Program-made: the position numbers and the translations under genes
Assembly: GCA_019454045.1 (NCBI GenBank)
Contig: SKCR01021385.1
Location: 1 to 64,000 of the forward strand
Length of the DNA: 64,000 nucleotides
Direction of reading: 5' to 3'
From: Zanthoxylum bungeanum
Lineage: Eukaryota > Streptophyta > Magnoliopsida > Sapindales > Rutaceae
Notes under the pieces: generated by a model
Databases searched by the model: none
The model's input: the letters and a program-made list of their open reading frames with translations, nothing else
What the model was told of the DNA's origin: nothing
In this document: positions 22,558-33,300 of the stretch, piece after piece
Position numbering within the stretch: the first letter of the stretch is position 1
Layout: each line of letters starts with the position of its first letter

Positions 22558-22661
22558 TGGGGGAGTGAATTTTTGTAAAAGAGAGGGGCAGTTTGGACAT
22601 TTAAAGTATGAGGGAGGGGGGTTGGCAGTTTTGGGGGGGAGTAGTGCCCCTCCTCGATTAG

Positions 22662-23008
22662 TGGGAAATCTTCACGTGAATTGCGAGAAAGCAGCGAGCG
22701 CATCTCAAATTAGTTTAAATCAACAACCTATAATTAGCAAATTGATTAACAATAATATAATTATGGATTATCTAGTGACTTTCACTCTTGACAATGGTGA
22801 ACACGATATGAATCTTTATATGGTAGAAACAAATCCGATCCAACATCCTGTAAATCCTCAAAAAATTTGTCATTAAAAACCCTTGGAGATTACCTCAGTT
22901 GAAATTTATCGGCAAATGACATCGCAAAAGATGTCAATCCTTTGATGAGTCTTTGTTCAATCACTGAGCTTGGAAGAATCATTATTCTCTCACTAATGAA
23001 AACCCACG
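22662..23008. other. Unassigned stretch with a possible minus-strand exon
   Basis: On the minus strand, MILPSSVIEQRLIKGL followed by TSFAMSFADKFQLR runs from about 22980 to 22895 and ends at GAG|GTAATC, which resembles an exon with a splice donor. I do not recognise the protein, and no further exon could be linked, because the MULE sits just left of it. It may be a host gene remnant or chance. Confidence 0.25.
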
Positions 23009-23017
23009 CACAATGCT

Positions 23018-23204
23018 TTTTTTTTTTGGATAAAAAGGTTATGTCTTTTCATTAAAAAAATATATGACTTTTAATAGTTACACAAATTAAAATTCTACTA
23101 AAGTAAAGGATAAAAATAACCTTAAACTACCTATAACCAACTCAATCACATAATTTATAATTTCTAGCCCATTAAGAAACCAACAAATTAAAAAAACAAA
23201 CTAA
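23018..23204 (-). mobile_element. Short poly(A) retroposon (LINE-end-like), 187 bp
   Basis: CACAATGCT flanks the unit exactly (23009-23017 and 23205-23213). The plus strand starts with a T-run of ten or more, that is, a poly(A) tail on the minus strand. The minus strand reads AATGAAAAGACATAACC just before its tail, like the 3' ends of plant LINEs. A perfect 9-bp duplication plus a tail is the signature of LINE-driven insertion. It has no coding capacity. Confidence 0.7.
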
Positions 23205-23299
23205 CACAATGCTAAAATAAAATGTGCATCTACATTTTAGTCCATACATGAAAATAGATAAATAAGTACTAATAGTATAATGAAATTAAGCCTAAACAC

Positions 23300-23560
23300 A
23301 TGAAACTGATTCATACTGCTCATCGATGACGTGGGTCAAGTGTATGACTCTTGAACCCTATTCCGTGAAGTCCACCTGGCCTCTAAGGTGTTTGTTCAAT
23401 TCGGCCACATGATGTTGAGTTAGGCCTGCCATGGCGTCTTTGATATTTTTAGCTCTGTGCCTTGTAATTGGTCTAGATGGTACATGGATTGGATCACTGG
23501 TGCTCTGGAACGATTCTGGTGCTACTAGGATCACATCAGAAAATCAACTAGAGGTCCAAA
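23300..23560 (-). pseudogene. Fragment resembling a Ty3-gypsy polyprotein segment
   Basis: The minus strand reads PSRPITRHRAKNIKDAMAGL followed by a short continuation and a stop. The pattern G/RP(I/M)TR(S/A)RAK..K.A(M/L).GL is common in plant Ty3-gypsy polyproteins. The piece is short and isolated, so its family cannot be fixed. Confidence 0.4.
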
Positions 23561-23798
23561 ATTTGACCCAAAATTAGGGGTCCGAATTTAGAGAAATTTT
23601 AATTTTTAATATATAATATGATTTGTATTTTTGTCTAAAGTTCATAAAATTTAAGATAACTCAAGATCATCTTTCGAGATGGACACTAAAATTTAGCTCA
23701 AAATAAGTGTCGCCAATTAGGGATGGCAACATATGGGTTTTGGTGTGGGTTTGTTTATATCAAACCCACTTACTATCCGTTGCAGATTTTATTTAATT

Positions 23799-23978
23799 TT
23801 TTTTTTGGAAACATTGGAAATCTCGCCGCCAAACCACCCGACTCAGTTTAAGCGTTGTTCGTAAAACTCATGGCTACCACAGACTCTTATAAGAAATGCA
23901 ATCTTTTAACTCGAATTCATGACCTAACAACCAAGTCCTAAGCCATTTTATACAAAGCCACACCCATTGGGGGCAAGG
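23799..23978 (-). mobile_element. SINE copy 2 with a perfect 12-bp TSD
   Basis: TTTTATTTAATT flanks the element exactly (23787-23798 and 23979-23990). The minus strand starts CCTTGCCCCCAATGGGTG, has a B-box-like ATGAATTCGAG, includes TAAGAGTCTGTGGTAGCC and GTCGGGTGGTTTGGCGGCG, and ends with an A-run. These blocks match copies 1 and 3. SINEs are transcribed by RNA polymerase III and moved by LINE enzymes. Confidence 0.8.
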
Positions 23979-23990
23979 TTTTATTTAATT

Positions 23991-24640
23991 ACCATTACCA
24001 AACACACTCGCACTCAAAAATAAAATACTAAACCAACATTGGTACCTGAAGGATTTTTAGCATGTTCTTAAATTTCAAACACTTATATAATTAATCGAAC
24101 TTACCAATAAAAGTTATAGATTCAAACATATATTTTAAACACAATCGAACATAAAATCAACTATCAAAATGACAACTATTTTATATTGTTAAAATAAACA
24201 ATTCAAATCCCAAATTAAATAAATTCTACCAAAATATATCTTTCATAAAAAAATACTTTAATTCAAATTGGTTCACTGCTCTTCAAATTCTACCAAATAT
24301 TCAATTCAAAAAATTAAAAATAGGCTGTTTAACACGACACATGTACACAATCAAATATCAATTCTCAATAATCACATGCACAACAAAACCTAAATGATAT
24401 GTTTTGAACTTATACATATTTATATACGTAAAAAAAAAAAAACATACCTGAAGAGTAATAAGAGAGTGCGACCACATTGAATGAATTTGATTTTTTAGGC
24501 TTACAAACAACTATAGGTTCAAAGTCTCTACATTATATAGATTAAAAAACCCTAATTCCATAAATAAATTTCCTCATACACTACCAATCTCTTAAAGATC
24601 AAACTACTCAAATACTTCAGGAAAAGTATGAAATCACTCA
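23991..24640. other. AT-rich stretch without recognisable genes
   Basis: A- and C-rich on the plus strand with no open frame of note. From about 24480 the minus strand looks like a 5' leader (pyrimidine-rich, ATTAGGGTTTTTTAATC) that leads towards the segment on its left. Confidence 0.4.
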
Positions 24641-25294
24641 AATGACAATTTGAATGAACTAAAGAACATGAGAGAGAAATGAAGAATACCTTTAAGATAA
24701 TGAGATCTCTTCTAAATTACAAGAAGAGAGAGTTTTTGAGAGAGGTTAACATTCCATCAAATAAGGGCTCACAGCCTATGAAGACCCATCTCTTGAATCC
24801 ATCTCATGAAGCCCAACTGGGATCAACGCAGGAGCAAAGACAAACTTCACTGTCGTATGGGGACATTATGTCCCCACAAGAGGAAAAAGTTGTGGTCGCT
24901 TGGGAGAGGTTAACATTCCAAACCCTTAACCAAGGTCAGAGGCACATATTCTCTCCAGACGACAAAGAGCTGCGCATCTCGCCCAGTCGATATAGGAATA
25001 TACTCTTGATATTCCAACGGGCCCCGTAAACAACGGATTATCCTCCATATAATTAGACATATGTATTTGACATGATGCAACATCCACAATCCTTAGATGA
25101 CATTACTGGACCTTTATTAAGTCCAGATGGCATCATCGAGATTCCATCCGTGACATCTTCTCCAAACGGCATGAAATGACTGACACTTTTCCCAATCGAC
25201 CTGAAAGGATATTCAATGACATCGAATGACCTTCCTTTGGTCTAAAAGATTTGAAATGACTATCAAATACTCCATACGACATGTATTGACCATC
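24641..25294 (-). mobile_element. Fragment possibly related to the 3.7-6.4 kb minus-strand element
   Basis: On the minus strand it has an AAGGTATTCTTCATTTC splice-donor-like block and purine-rich upstream DNA laid out like 4560-4670. Further upstream, imperfect repeats (ACGACATGTATTGACC, GGACC...GGTCC) echo the 145-bp units. A plus-strand frame of 116 codons (24679-25029) resembles nothing known to me. The relation is weak and would need alignment. Confidence 0.3.
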
Positions 25295-25846
25295 TGATGG
25301 AGTTGGTGCTTGGAGTGCCAATCCGAATTGTACATTTTATTATTTATTAATAAAATAACTACATTTTTCATTTCATATCTTATTAATGGTATTGTCATTA
25401 TGCGTATTAGATTGATGTATAGTCATAGATATGCTAAGAATGACATCGACCTTAGAATAGTTTTGACACTATGTGTAAACTATTCTTAAAGTAAATATTT
25501 CTAGTCGTTGGTTTTGGAATACGGTCGAATTCCTATAACCTAGAAGACTAGCACATATCGTATACTGGAATTGGAGTTCCAATGGGTTAACCCGATGTAC
25601 CATGAGTTTTGGAAACTCGTATAGACATGTGAGTATTCATTGAAGCGAATACTGAATGACTCACAAGTGATTCATAATAGTTGGAAGTACACACCACTGT
25701 CAATAGGAATCTCCTCGAGTCGAGTAACATATATAATCCTTTGACTATAAGATATCATTGATTTTGTGTGAGATCCTCCACACTTTGATGTCATGTATGT
25801 CAGAAACCTTTCATGGTCTGGCCTCTAGATGTTCATTGGGTGTGGA
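25295..25846 (+). mobile_element. 5' part of a copia LTR, diverged Copia-B subfamily
   Basis: It starts TGATGGAGTTGGTGCTTGGAGTGCC, comparable with the start of 40565, but is diverged over its length. It shares ordered landmarks with 40565-41170: an ACCATGAGT..TGG..ACTCGTATAGAC block, CAATAGGAATC, and ATTGGGTGTGGA. At the last motif it stops abruptly and joins unrelated DNA. Confidence 0.6.
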
Positions 25847-26439
25847 AGCTCCAAGCCATCTTTTTGAGTTCCAAACTCTTGGGTGAGTTTCCCTATCACC
25901 TTTCTTTGACTCCCAAAGTGCTAGCTTTGTCCAAAAATTGAAACAAAATTTTCCTCCAAGGAAGAAAAGTGTTCGGCCATGGAGGGAGAGAAGAGTGAAT
26001 ATTATATTTTCTTAAAGTGTTGACTTGGTTTTGTGTTGTTGAGTGTTTAAATAATTCAAACATTATTGCCAACTACCACCATCATAATTTTGACAAGTGA
26101 TGTGAGTTATGGGTCCCACATAATTTTGAATTCCAAATTCAAGTTGGCTTACACAACACACTTTGGGCTCGGTTCGTTTAATCAGACTAAACGAATTTTT
26201 CGTCGCTACGTAATTAAATCCAATTTAATTAAATAATAATGCCTAGCAAAATTATTACGAAAGTAGCTTACGAATTAATTCCAAATTAAATCGTTCGCTT
26301 TAATTAAAATCCAATTTTAATTCCGTATTGAAATCCAATTTAATTAATATATCTGATATATTATTTTAGCCCAATTAAATAAATTAAATAGTAAAATCCA
26401 ATTTAACTATTAAATTTACTTTGCCGATTAATTCCAAAT

Positions 26440-26575
26440 TAATCGCGTTCTCTCTTCTAGATGAATTAATCCCAGATTAATTCTTACCACAATTAATCCC
26501 AGATTAATTATTGTCGTAATTAATCCAAGATTAATTTTCTCTCTCATAATTAATCCCAGATTAATTATGTTCGAG
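26440..26575. repeat. Array of near-palindromic AATTAATCCCAGATTAATT units (copy A)
   Basis: Four to five units of AATTAATCC(C/A)AGATTAATT are separated by 8-12 bp spacers. Each unit is an imperfect palindrome able to form a short hairpin. The same array lies in copy A' at 43607-43712, where the homology to copy A begins. Confidence 0.75.
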
Positions 26576-27266
26576 TCAAATGTCATCGGTGAATCTTTGG
26601 GAAGAGACCCAAGAGATCATTGGATATGTTGGCAGTAAATACGGTCATCGGACTATCCGAACACGTGCGTACCATGTACCACATTCTTACCGATTTACAA
26701 GACATGGTTGGCTTCTAGCAAAGTACCGTGCCTACCTAATTCTCTAGAAATATTCAACGAGGAATATATAATCTGTATCAGGCGTAGTATACAATGTATT
26801 GCGTAATACGATCCTGTATCGGATGTCATATGTTAGGCCTAGGGCTGGAATTGTGTCTGCCCCGTACGAAGCATATATCGGATCATCAGCAACTAGTCTC
26901 TGTAATCGGATAATCATGACCTAGTCATACTATCCCGATAGCTGCAATATTTAAGAGTATTAGTTATGTATCCTGCGTGATCATCATCTCCATATGACTG
27001 AAGTGATACTTCCATCTTGATATCACACCCAATACACTACGATTCTCAGTAAACCCAGAAGAGGCGTACACAGAACATGTTAAAGCTCCGGACGACCAAA
27101 ACCAAAGCGTACTAATTGTCGCAAGTATTAGCGATGCAAGCCTCAGGTTAAGACCACATACACCTACCCTGATTCGGATTCCCATAGACACATAGTCATT
27201 CTACCAATGGGACTCCGAGGGGTCTATCCAGAGCAAAGCTGTTCTCGGTCCAACGGCTAACAGAAC

Positions 27267-27780
27267 TAGGGGTGAACATAATTTCGGGTCAAACCGTGAA
27301 CCGCACCGAACCGCGCGGTTTGAAAAAATATTAAAAATGATTTTGAACCGCACCGAATCGAACCGTAAATTTCGGGTCAGTGTGCGGTTTTGACCCATGT
27401 CAAACCGCGAACCGCCCAAACCGCAAATTCCGCCTAAACCGCCGACCCGCGTTCAAATTAAATATTATTTTATATTTTTCTTCTTCTTTAACTATGAAAA
27501 TTAAGATATTTAATGATCATATAACAATATGTAATGAATAAATGAAAATTGTGTAATTTTTTCTTCAATTATAATGTGAAAACACACAAAATTTTCTTAA
27601 AAAATTTATAATACAAACCGTCGACCCAAACCTCCCAAATCGCTAAACCGCCAACCCGAACCGCCGCGGTTTTCCTTATCAAATTTGCGGTTTCGTTTTC
27701 TAATTTCTCAAACCGCCAACCCACGCGGTTTAAAGTAAAAAACGAAAAAACCGCCCCGAACTGCACCGTGAACACCCCTA
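27267..27780. mobile_element. hAT-type MITE (514 bp) with a perfect 8-bp TSD
   Basis: AACAGAAC lies at 27259-27266 and 27781-27788. The element begins TAGGGGTGAACA and ends GTGAACACCCCTA, terminal inverted repeats typical of plant hAT elements. The interior is rich in AACCGCACCGAACCG-like words. The paralogous LTR copy has the uninterrupted site at 44405-44412, which proves the insertion. No transposase is encoded. Confidence 0.92.
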
Positions 27781-28131
27781 AACAGAACCTCTTATCACAC
27801 TTGCATAAGTATCCAATACTTAAATATATGAGAATTATGTCGTTAAGCTTCCATAACGCGCACAAATGTAATACTAGTCTATTCTGTATTATCGATGTCC
27901 AGTCTCGATAATACTACGACTAGGGATATTTAATGATCAAACCTTTCGGGATTAATATTGTCTCATATCTTATTAATCAGGTATTAATCATATGGACTTT
28001 TATCATTTATATATCCAAGTAATCCAATTACAAAATGATAAAAGAGCAATTTCCTTTGTCACATAGTTAATTTATACAAAAACACCATGTCTTTTACAAA
28101 TAGTGATGCTATGGGTCATAATTATCCAACA

Positions 28132-29346
28132 ATCTCCAACTTGGCCTATAGCCAATCACTCAAGTGTCCAACACTTGAACTATGTACGGGTCGCTCAAAT
28201 TTTTGCTGAGATATAGCTTTCGTCAATGGATATACAATGTTATCATCTGAAACGATCTTTTCGATCTTTACATCGGCACGATGTACGATCTCACAAATCA
28301 GATGAAACCATCGATGTACATACTTGGATCATTGATGAGACCGTAATTCCTTGGATCACGAATCACGAATCATTGCTATAGCCCAGCTCAGCTGCTAACA
28401 GAACTACTCCTAATCCAATTAAGAATTTTATAGATCCAAAATGCTTCTTTTGCTGCCTCAGCCACATCAATATATTCCGCTTTTGTTGTTGAATCGGCAA
28501 CAGTATCTTGCTTGGAAGATTTCCAGCTCACTGTTCCGTTGTTCAAACAAAATATGTACCCTGATTCCCACTAACAGTCGTCTTTATCGATTTGGAAACT
28601 TACAACGGTGAACCCAGTCACCTCAAGTTCTAATTATCTATAGACTAAGAATGCATCCTTAGTTTGTCTAAGATACTCAAGGATATTCTTTACATCAATC
28701 CAGTGACCATCACCTGGATCGGCCTGCTTGTGACTGCATATGCTCAAAGCATATGAGACATCAGGTCGCGTACATATCATGACATACATGATCAATCCGA
28801 CTACTTAAGCGAACAAGATCCGATTCATTGAATATCTCTCATCTTGAGTTTTAGGACACATGTCCTTAGATAGAAAGACGCCATGTGACACCGGAAGCAG
28901 CCCCATCTGGGACTGATCAATTTTGAATCTCTTCAACATTGTCAATGTACGAGTTCTCGAAAAGTGCCAACAACTTTTAGATCTATCCCAGTGGATCCTT
29001 ATTTCTAGAATAAAGGTTGCCTCTCCCATGTCTTTCATGGAGAATTTTAATGAAAGCCAAGCTTTAACCTATTGTAGCATGAGAATGTCATTGCTAAGAA
29101 GCAATACATGATCAATATATAGGATAATCATTGTCAGTGCGCTCCCACTAACCTTCTTATATACACAAGAATCATCTTCATTTTGAATGAAACCATATTG
29201 TAATATGATCTCATCAAAACGTTGGTTCCAAAAACACAATGCTTACTTCAATCCATAAATGGATCGATTTAACTTGCAAACCTTGTTTGCATGTTTTGAC
29301 ACGACAAAACCGTCAGGCTGTTGTATATAAAAATCCTCCAAAAGGT
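28132..29346 (-). pseudogene. Ty1-copia RT and RNase H remnant
   Basis: Read leftward from 29346: QQPDGFVVSKHANKVCKLNR, RSIYGLK, then ILYIDHVLLLSND where YVDD is expected, so the second catalytic Asp is His. FSMKDMGEATFILEI, LPVSHGVFLSKDMCPKTQ and CTRPDVSYAL follow. RNase H has DTVADSTTKAEYIDVAEAA, and the sequence then decays before the LTR at 28131. There are many stops. The 5' part of the element is missing: at 29346/29347 the coding sequence is cut and joined to a plus-strand Copia-B LTR. Confidence 0.85.
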
Positions 29347-30555
29347 TTCGTTGGGTGTGGACTCATGCTCATGATATCTTGTGTGTATCAAGATAAGATC
29401 CGTCAGTTCTGTGTACAGAGCATATGTAGTCCAAATGTGATTAACAATCTGTTAAATCTATGGCCATAGTATACTTCGGAAGTGAGTTCCGAATGTTATT
29501 TAGAGATTTCTAATAGATACGTCGACGGGATTATTCCTATAGAGATTTGACGTTTATATCTATATCTCTGGGATAATCCGGATACCTGTGACGGAGGGAT
29601 TATACGTATGCAGTGACCTCGACCTGTATGATTCAGCGAGTTTATCCGTGATCGTTATAATTTACGGGTGGGTGAATTATGGACATGAAATTGGATTTCG
29701 TGACGGATATGTATGAATCTAGAGAGTCTCACTAATGAAATATACTCGTAGAGCACTAGGGCAACTGTTATGAATAATACTGATTATTTATAACTCGTTT
29801 AACGGTTAAACGAAAAATACATGCAATCGGGACCTGATCGTCATTCCTGAATTAATGTGTATTTGTATTTAATATTTGATATTATTCAATACACATTAAT
29901 TAAATATCAAATTGTGATATTTAACATATATCATTAATATGTATTTGAGATATTTAATGTAAATATAATACATATATTTGAGATATTTATATTTATTATT
30001 TAATTGTTTAATTGTTAAATAATTAATTAATTAAAATTACAAATATCTTTGTAATGATTTATGCTTTATTAAAGTTGGAAATGGCTTGATACCATTGGCA
30101 CACATTTTGATTTACTTTATTAAAGTTAAAGTGTTAACTTTATTAACTAAAATGTGGACTAATGAAAATTGAACAAAAAATCAATAATTGTTATTATTTT
30201 TTTTGTCAATTTCGGCCATGAGGGAAATTAATTAACAAAATTGTTTTGTTTTTCATTTTCTATCACTTAGACAAGTTTTACAAATATTTATAAAGAAAAG
30301 TTTAAGAGAAAAGTGAAGGAAAAATGGAAAAACTCAATCAAAGCTTGAAATTTGTAAGTTTTTCTTAACTTTCTTCAACTAAGAAATTGTTTCCGTGTAT
30401 CTAGGCTTCAATTTGTGATGCTTAGAATTTTCTCTACTCTTTTATGTATGTAATTACATGGTTGTAAACTTGTTGGAAAGATGCTGCATGTGTGTATGAA
30501 CAAAGTATGCTTATAAATGGTTATTAAGCATTCTTTTGATTAATTAGTAATCATG

Positions 30556-32640
30556 TGACCTGCGTAAACACACGCGTATAACGCAAGCGCACATATCGTT
30601 CAAGTAGTATAAAAATATCGATCCCACGAGGACTTAATTCCTACTGTTGTTATTAATTATTGAATCTATTTATTTACAGATATCTAATTGAGAGAGAAGA
30701 GAATGATTACTTGATTGATTTGATTGATTGTAGAATTGCTAAATAAATAAATAAATAAAAAGACAAAAGAAAATACTAAAGAAAATAACAAAAGACACAA
30801 AGATCTAGGGTTGTGAATCATTCTAATATCATTTAAAAGATGAAGTGGTTATTTCATGTTTGTGTAATAAATCGGTTTACTAACCTGGAACACTAAATTA
30901 TGCAAAAGCCTTTGTTGATGGTCAGACGCAAATACACAGTTTAACCCAATTGAACCATATGTCTATGTCAACCAAATTATCTGGATTCATTAAGTTAAGT
31001 TCCAATTATGGCTACCCCCGCCCGACAGGTATATGTCTATCCTGTAAGGAAATCTATTAAAGGGTTATCTATCCTCAATGAAGATCGTGGGCTATTAAGT
31101 CTAAGGCTGAAACCTAAAATCCCTATGTCTAGTTCATTTTAGATTTACCAGATCAATCTTATTGGTGATCAGAAAACAAGAAGCATTAAGCTTAAGACTT
31201 AATAAGTAAACCTTTAAATTATCCAAACTATAAAATAACCTCTTATAAACCGGTGATATTAGAATTCATCACAACCCCAGATAACTAACACATAACTATG
31301 GCTAGTAAGAACTTAAAAGTAAAAGACATAAAGTAAAAATGTTGAAAAGTAAAAGACATAAAGTAAAAGCTGAAAAGTAAAATAAAATAAAATGCAAAGG
31401 TAAAAGGAATTACTTTTACTATTTACTATTTTAGATATCTCCCATAAAATAATATATAAACTTATGATAATATTACCAACCGACCAATCTGGCGGTATCC
31501 TTTATTAGTCAGGTTTAAACCAGATTAAAATGAATTACCAACCGACCAATCTGGCGGTATCCTTTTTAAGTCAATATTTTAAATAGAGAATATATTATTT
31601 TTAAGAGAGATTAATCTAAATAGTAACAGTAAAAGATTTACCTTTCACCCTAGCTGGGGAAGTTACCTCCTCATGGTGAATAGTAAAAACTGTAAAAAGT
31701 AAAAAAAAAAATTACTATATTAACAAAACGTAATTAAAATTATTTACAAAACTAAAAACTAAAAAAACTAAAAACTAAAAGAAACTAGAGAGAGAAACTA
31801 TCTCTTTACATCAAATAGATGAGAGAGAGTGGTGCATCTAAAACGGAAATCTCGAGCTCAATTTATAGGCGCGGATAGGCATCGGGCGTCGCGACGCTGA
31901 GGCCTTTAGCGTCGCTACGCCAGCTTCTGTCGACGTGGCATGCTCTGGTTCGTCGGATACAGATTCTGGATAAGATGATAAGGTGACACGTGGCGAGGTT
32001 GTTGGAGACTCAATTATTGTGACACGTGGCGGCTTCCGATTGGTCGGCTAGATTCTTATCCGCCACGTGTCAGATAAGGATTAGATAGCCAATAATTGAT
32101 GCTGACGTGGCGCTAATGTGGCGACACGTGGGAAAGGGACTGTCGGCACCGTAGGATTGCGACACGTGGCACTCCTGATTGGCTGATGATGACGTGGCGG
32201 TGAGGTGGCAGTTTGACTTGGTCAACCTGGTGATGTGGCTGATGACGTGGCGGTGACATGGAGTGACACGTGGCGATGATGATTGTCAGCACCGTATGAT
32301 GATGACACGTGGCACGGCGCATTGTAGCAGATCGGCTGTGATGGTGACACGTGGCACGGCACACGTTAGCAAAGTCAAACTTTTCTCAGATTCTGATTTG
32401 TGGACCCGGCGCACGTTAGCACTGTTCAACACATGTTAGGCGTCGCGACGCGTGAAATTACCAAAATGCCTTTTTCGTCCAATTTTCACTGTTTTGGCCC
32501 AAATCACCTCCAGAATTTCCTGAAACTTTATTTATCTACAAAATAACACAAAACACATCAAAATATTCATAATACTCAAGAAACTATACAAAATATTAGG
32601 TTAAATGAGTGGGTATTAGTGATAGATTTACCACTCATCA
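30556..32640 (+). mobile_element. Element X, LTR-like insertion (2085 bp) with a 5-bp TSD
   Basis: It starts TGACCTGCGTAAACACACG and ends TTTACCACTCATCA. The flanks are TCATG (30551-30555) and TCATA (32641-32645), a 5-bp duplication with one change. The paralogous LTR has the empty site at 42351. TG...CA ends and a 5-bp TSD fit a solo LTR, but no coding part or primer site is present. A second, truncated copy starts at 55449. The last third holds many CACGTG sites. Orientation is assumed from the TG...CA reading and could be the reverse. Confidence 0.75.
31985..32354. promoter_or_regulatory. Cluster of G-box/ABRE-like sites in element X
   Basis: GACACGTGGC occurs at 31985, 32021, 32161, 32265, 32304 and 32345, its reverse complement at 32062, and GACACGTGGG at 32123. 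That makes eight CACGTG cores in about 370 bp, where chance would give well under one. TGACGTGGC or GACGTGGC variants are interspersed (near 31932, 32104, 32191 and 32243). (G/A)ACACGTGGC is the established high-affinity site of plant bZIP factors (ABF/GBF) and also contains the bHLH G-box. Whether the sites are bound here is unknown. Confidence 0.85.
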
Positions 32641-33300
32641 TCATATTACCATTCTAGAGTTGCTTAGCCATTCATAAATGACCTAGAATTGTTCTTGAGT
32701 TGTTTCATGATGGTGAGACTTGATTAGTGTGGTATTGGATTGATTAAAGTGTTGAATTTTATCAATTTAGTGTAAATTGCCCAATTTGAGTAATTTATGA
32801 AATTAGGGTTCTTAACCCTCTCAAATTTTGGGGCTTTTCATATATATGTTATAATTTAATGTATATTTAATGTGTGTCAAATTTGGGATTGATTGGATTT
32901 GATCTTGATGTGTTTTGAACAAATTGGGCCAAATTGTAATTAATAAAAGTTCTGGGCTATTTTCGTAATTCTGGAAAATTACTGGGCAGTTTGCGCAAAT
33001 ATGAAAAAGTTTCTGGTTTGTTGCAAAATTGTAAAAATTATTTTGGGATTGATTTTGAATCAATTAAATATGTAATTGACATATTTAAAACTAAATGATT
33101 AAATTGCAAACTTTTGAGGTCTTATTGCAATTAATGATAAATCTGATTTTTCTGATAAAAATTCAGTTTTTTTTTTAATTTATTGAGTAATTAGAATAAA
33201 TTAGTTTATTTTAATTGCCAAAGAAAAATATTTATCGGAAATTATTTCGGAGTGAAAATACGCGAAAATTGTGAAAAACGGCGTTACTGGATAACGACAG

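Larger units (their letters stand above)
18332..22652 (+). mobile_element. MULE (Mutator-like) DNA transposon with a 9-bp TSD
   Basis: CTCGATTAG occurs at 18323-18331 and at 22653-22661, exactly flanking a 4.3-kb unit. Nine bases is the standard TSD length of Mutator-like elements. The left end is C-rich (TTACCCCCC, CTCCCCCTGCTGCCCC). The right end is the G-rich complement (GGGGGGGAGTAGTGCCCCTC), so degenerate terminal inverted repeats of roughly 100 bp are present. Inside lies a spliced transposase gene with an OTU-like tail. Subterminal DNA is extremely AT-rich and repetitive. The coding region is broken, so the copy is probably not autonomous now. Confidence 0.85.
25847..28131 (-). mobile_element. 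Minus-strand copia LTR (copy A), left edge uncertain
   Basis: The minus strand starts TGTTGGATAATTATGACCC at 28131, directly downstream of a polypurine-like AAGTTGGAGAT and decayed copia pol, so it is a 3' LTR. Its right 1.6 kb (26510-28131) matches 43607-44720 plus 53835-53861. It carries a hAT-type MITE that the other copy lacks. ATTGGGTGTGATATC on the minus strand near 27030 matches the landmark of the Copia-B LTRs. The left end lies between 25847 and about 26450. Confidence 0.7.

Noticed and set aside
24679..25029. 116-codon plus-strand frame
   Set aside because: No recognisable domain, and the opposite strand has the splice-donor and leader features; kept only as part of an element fragment.
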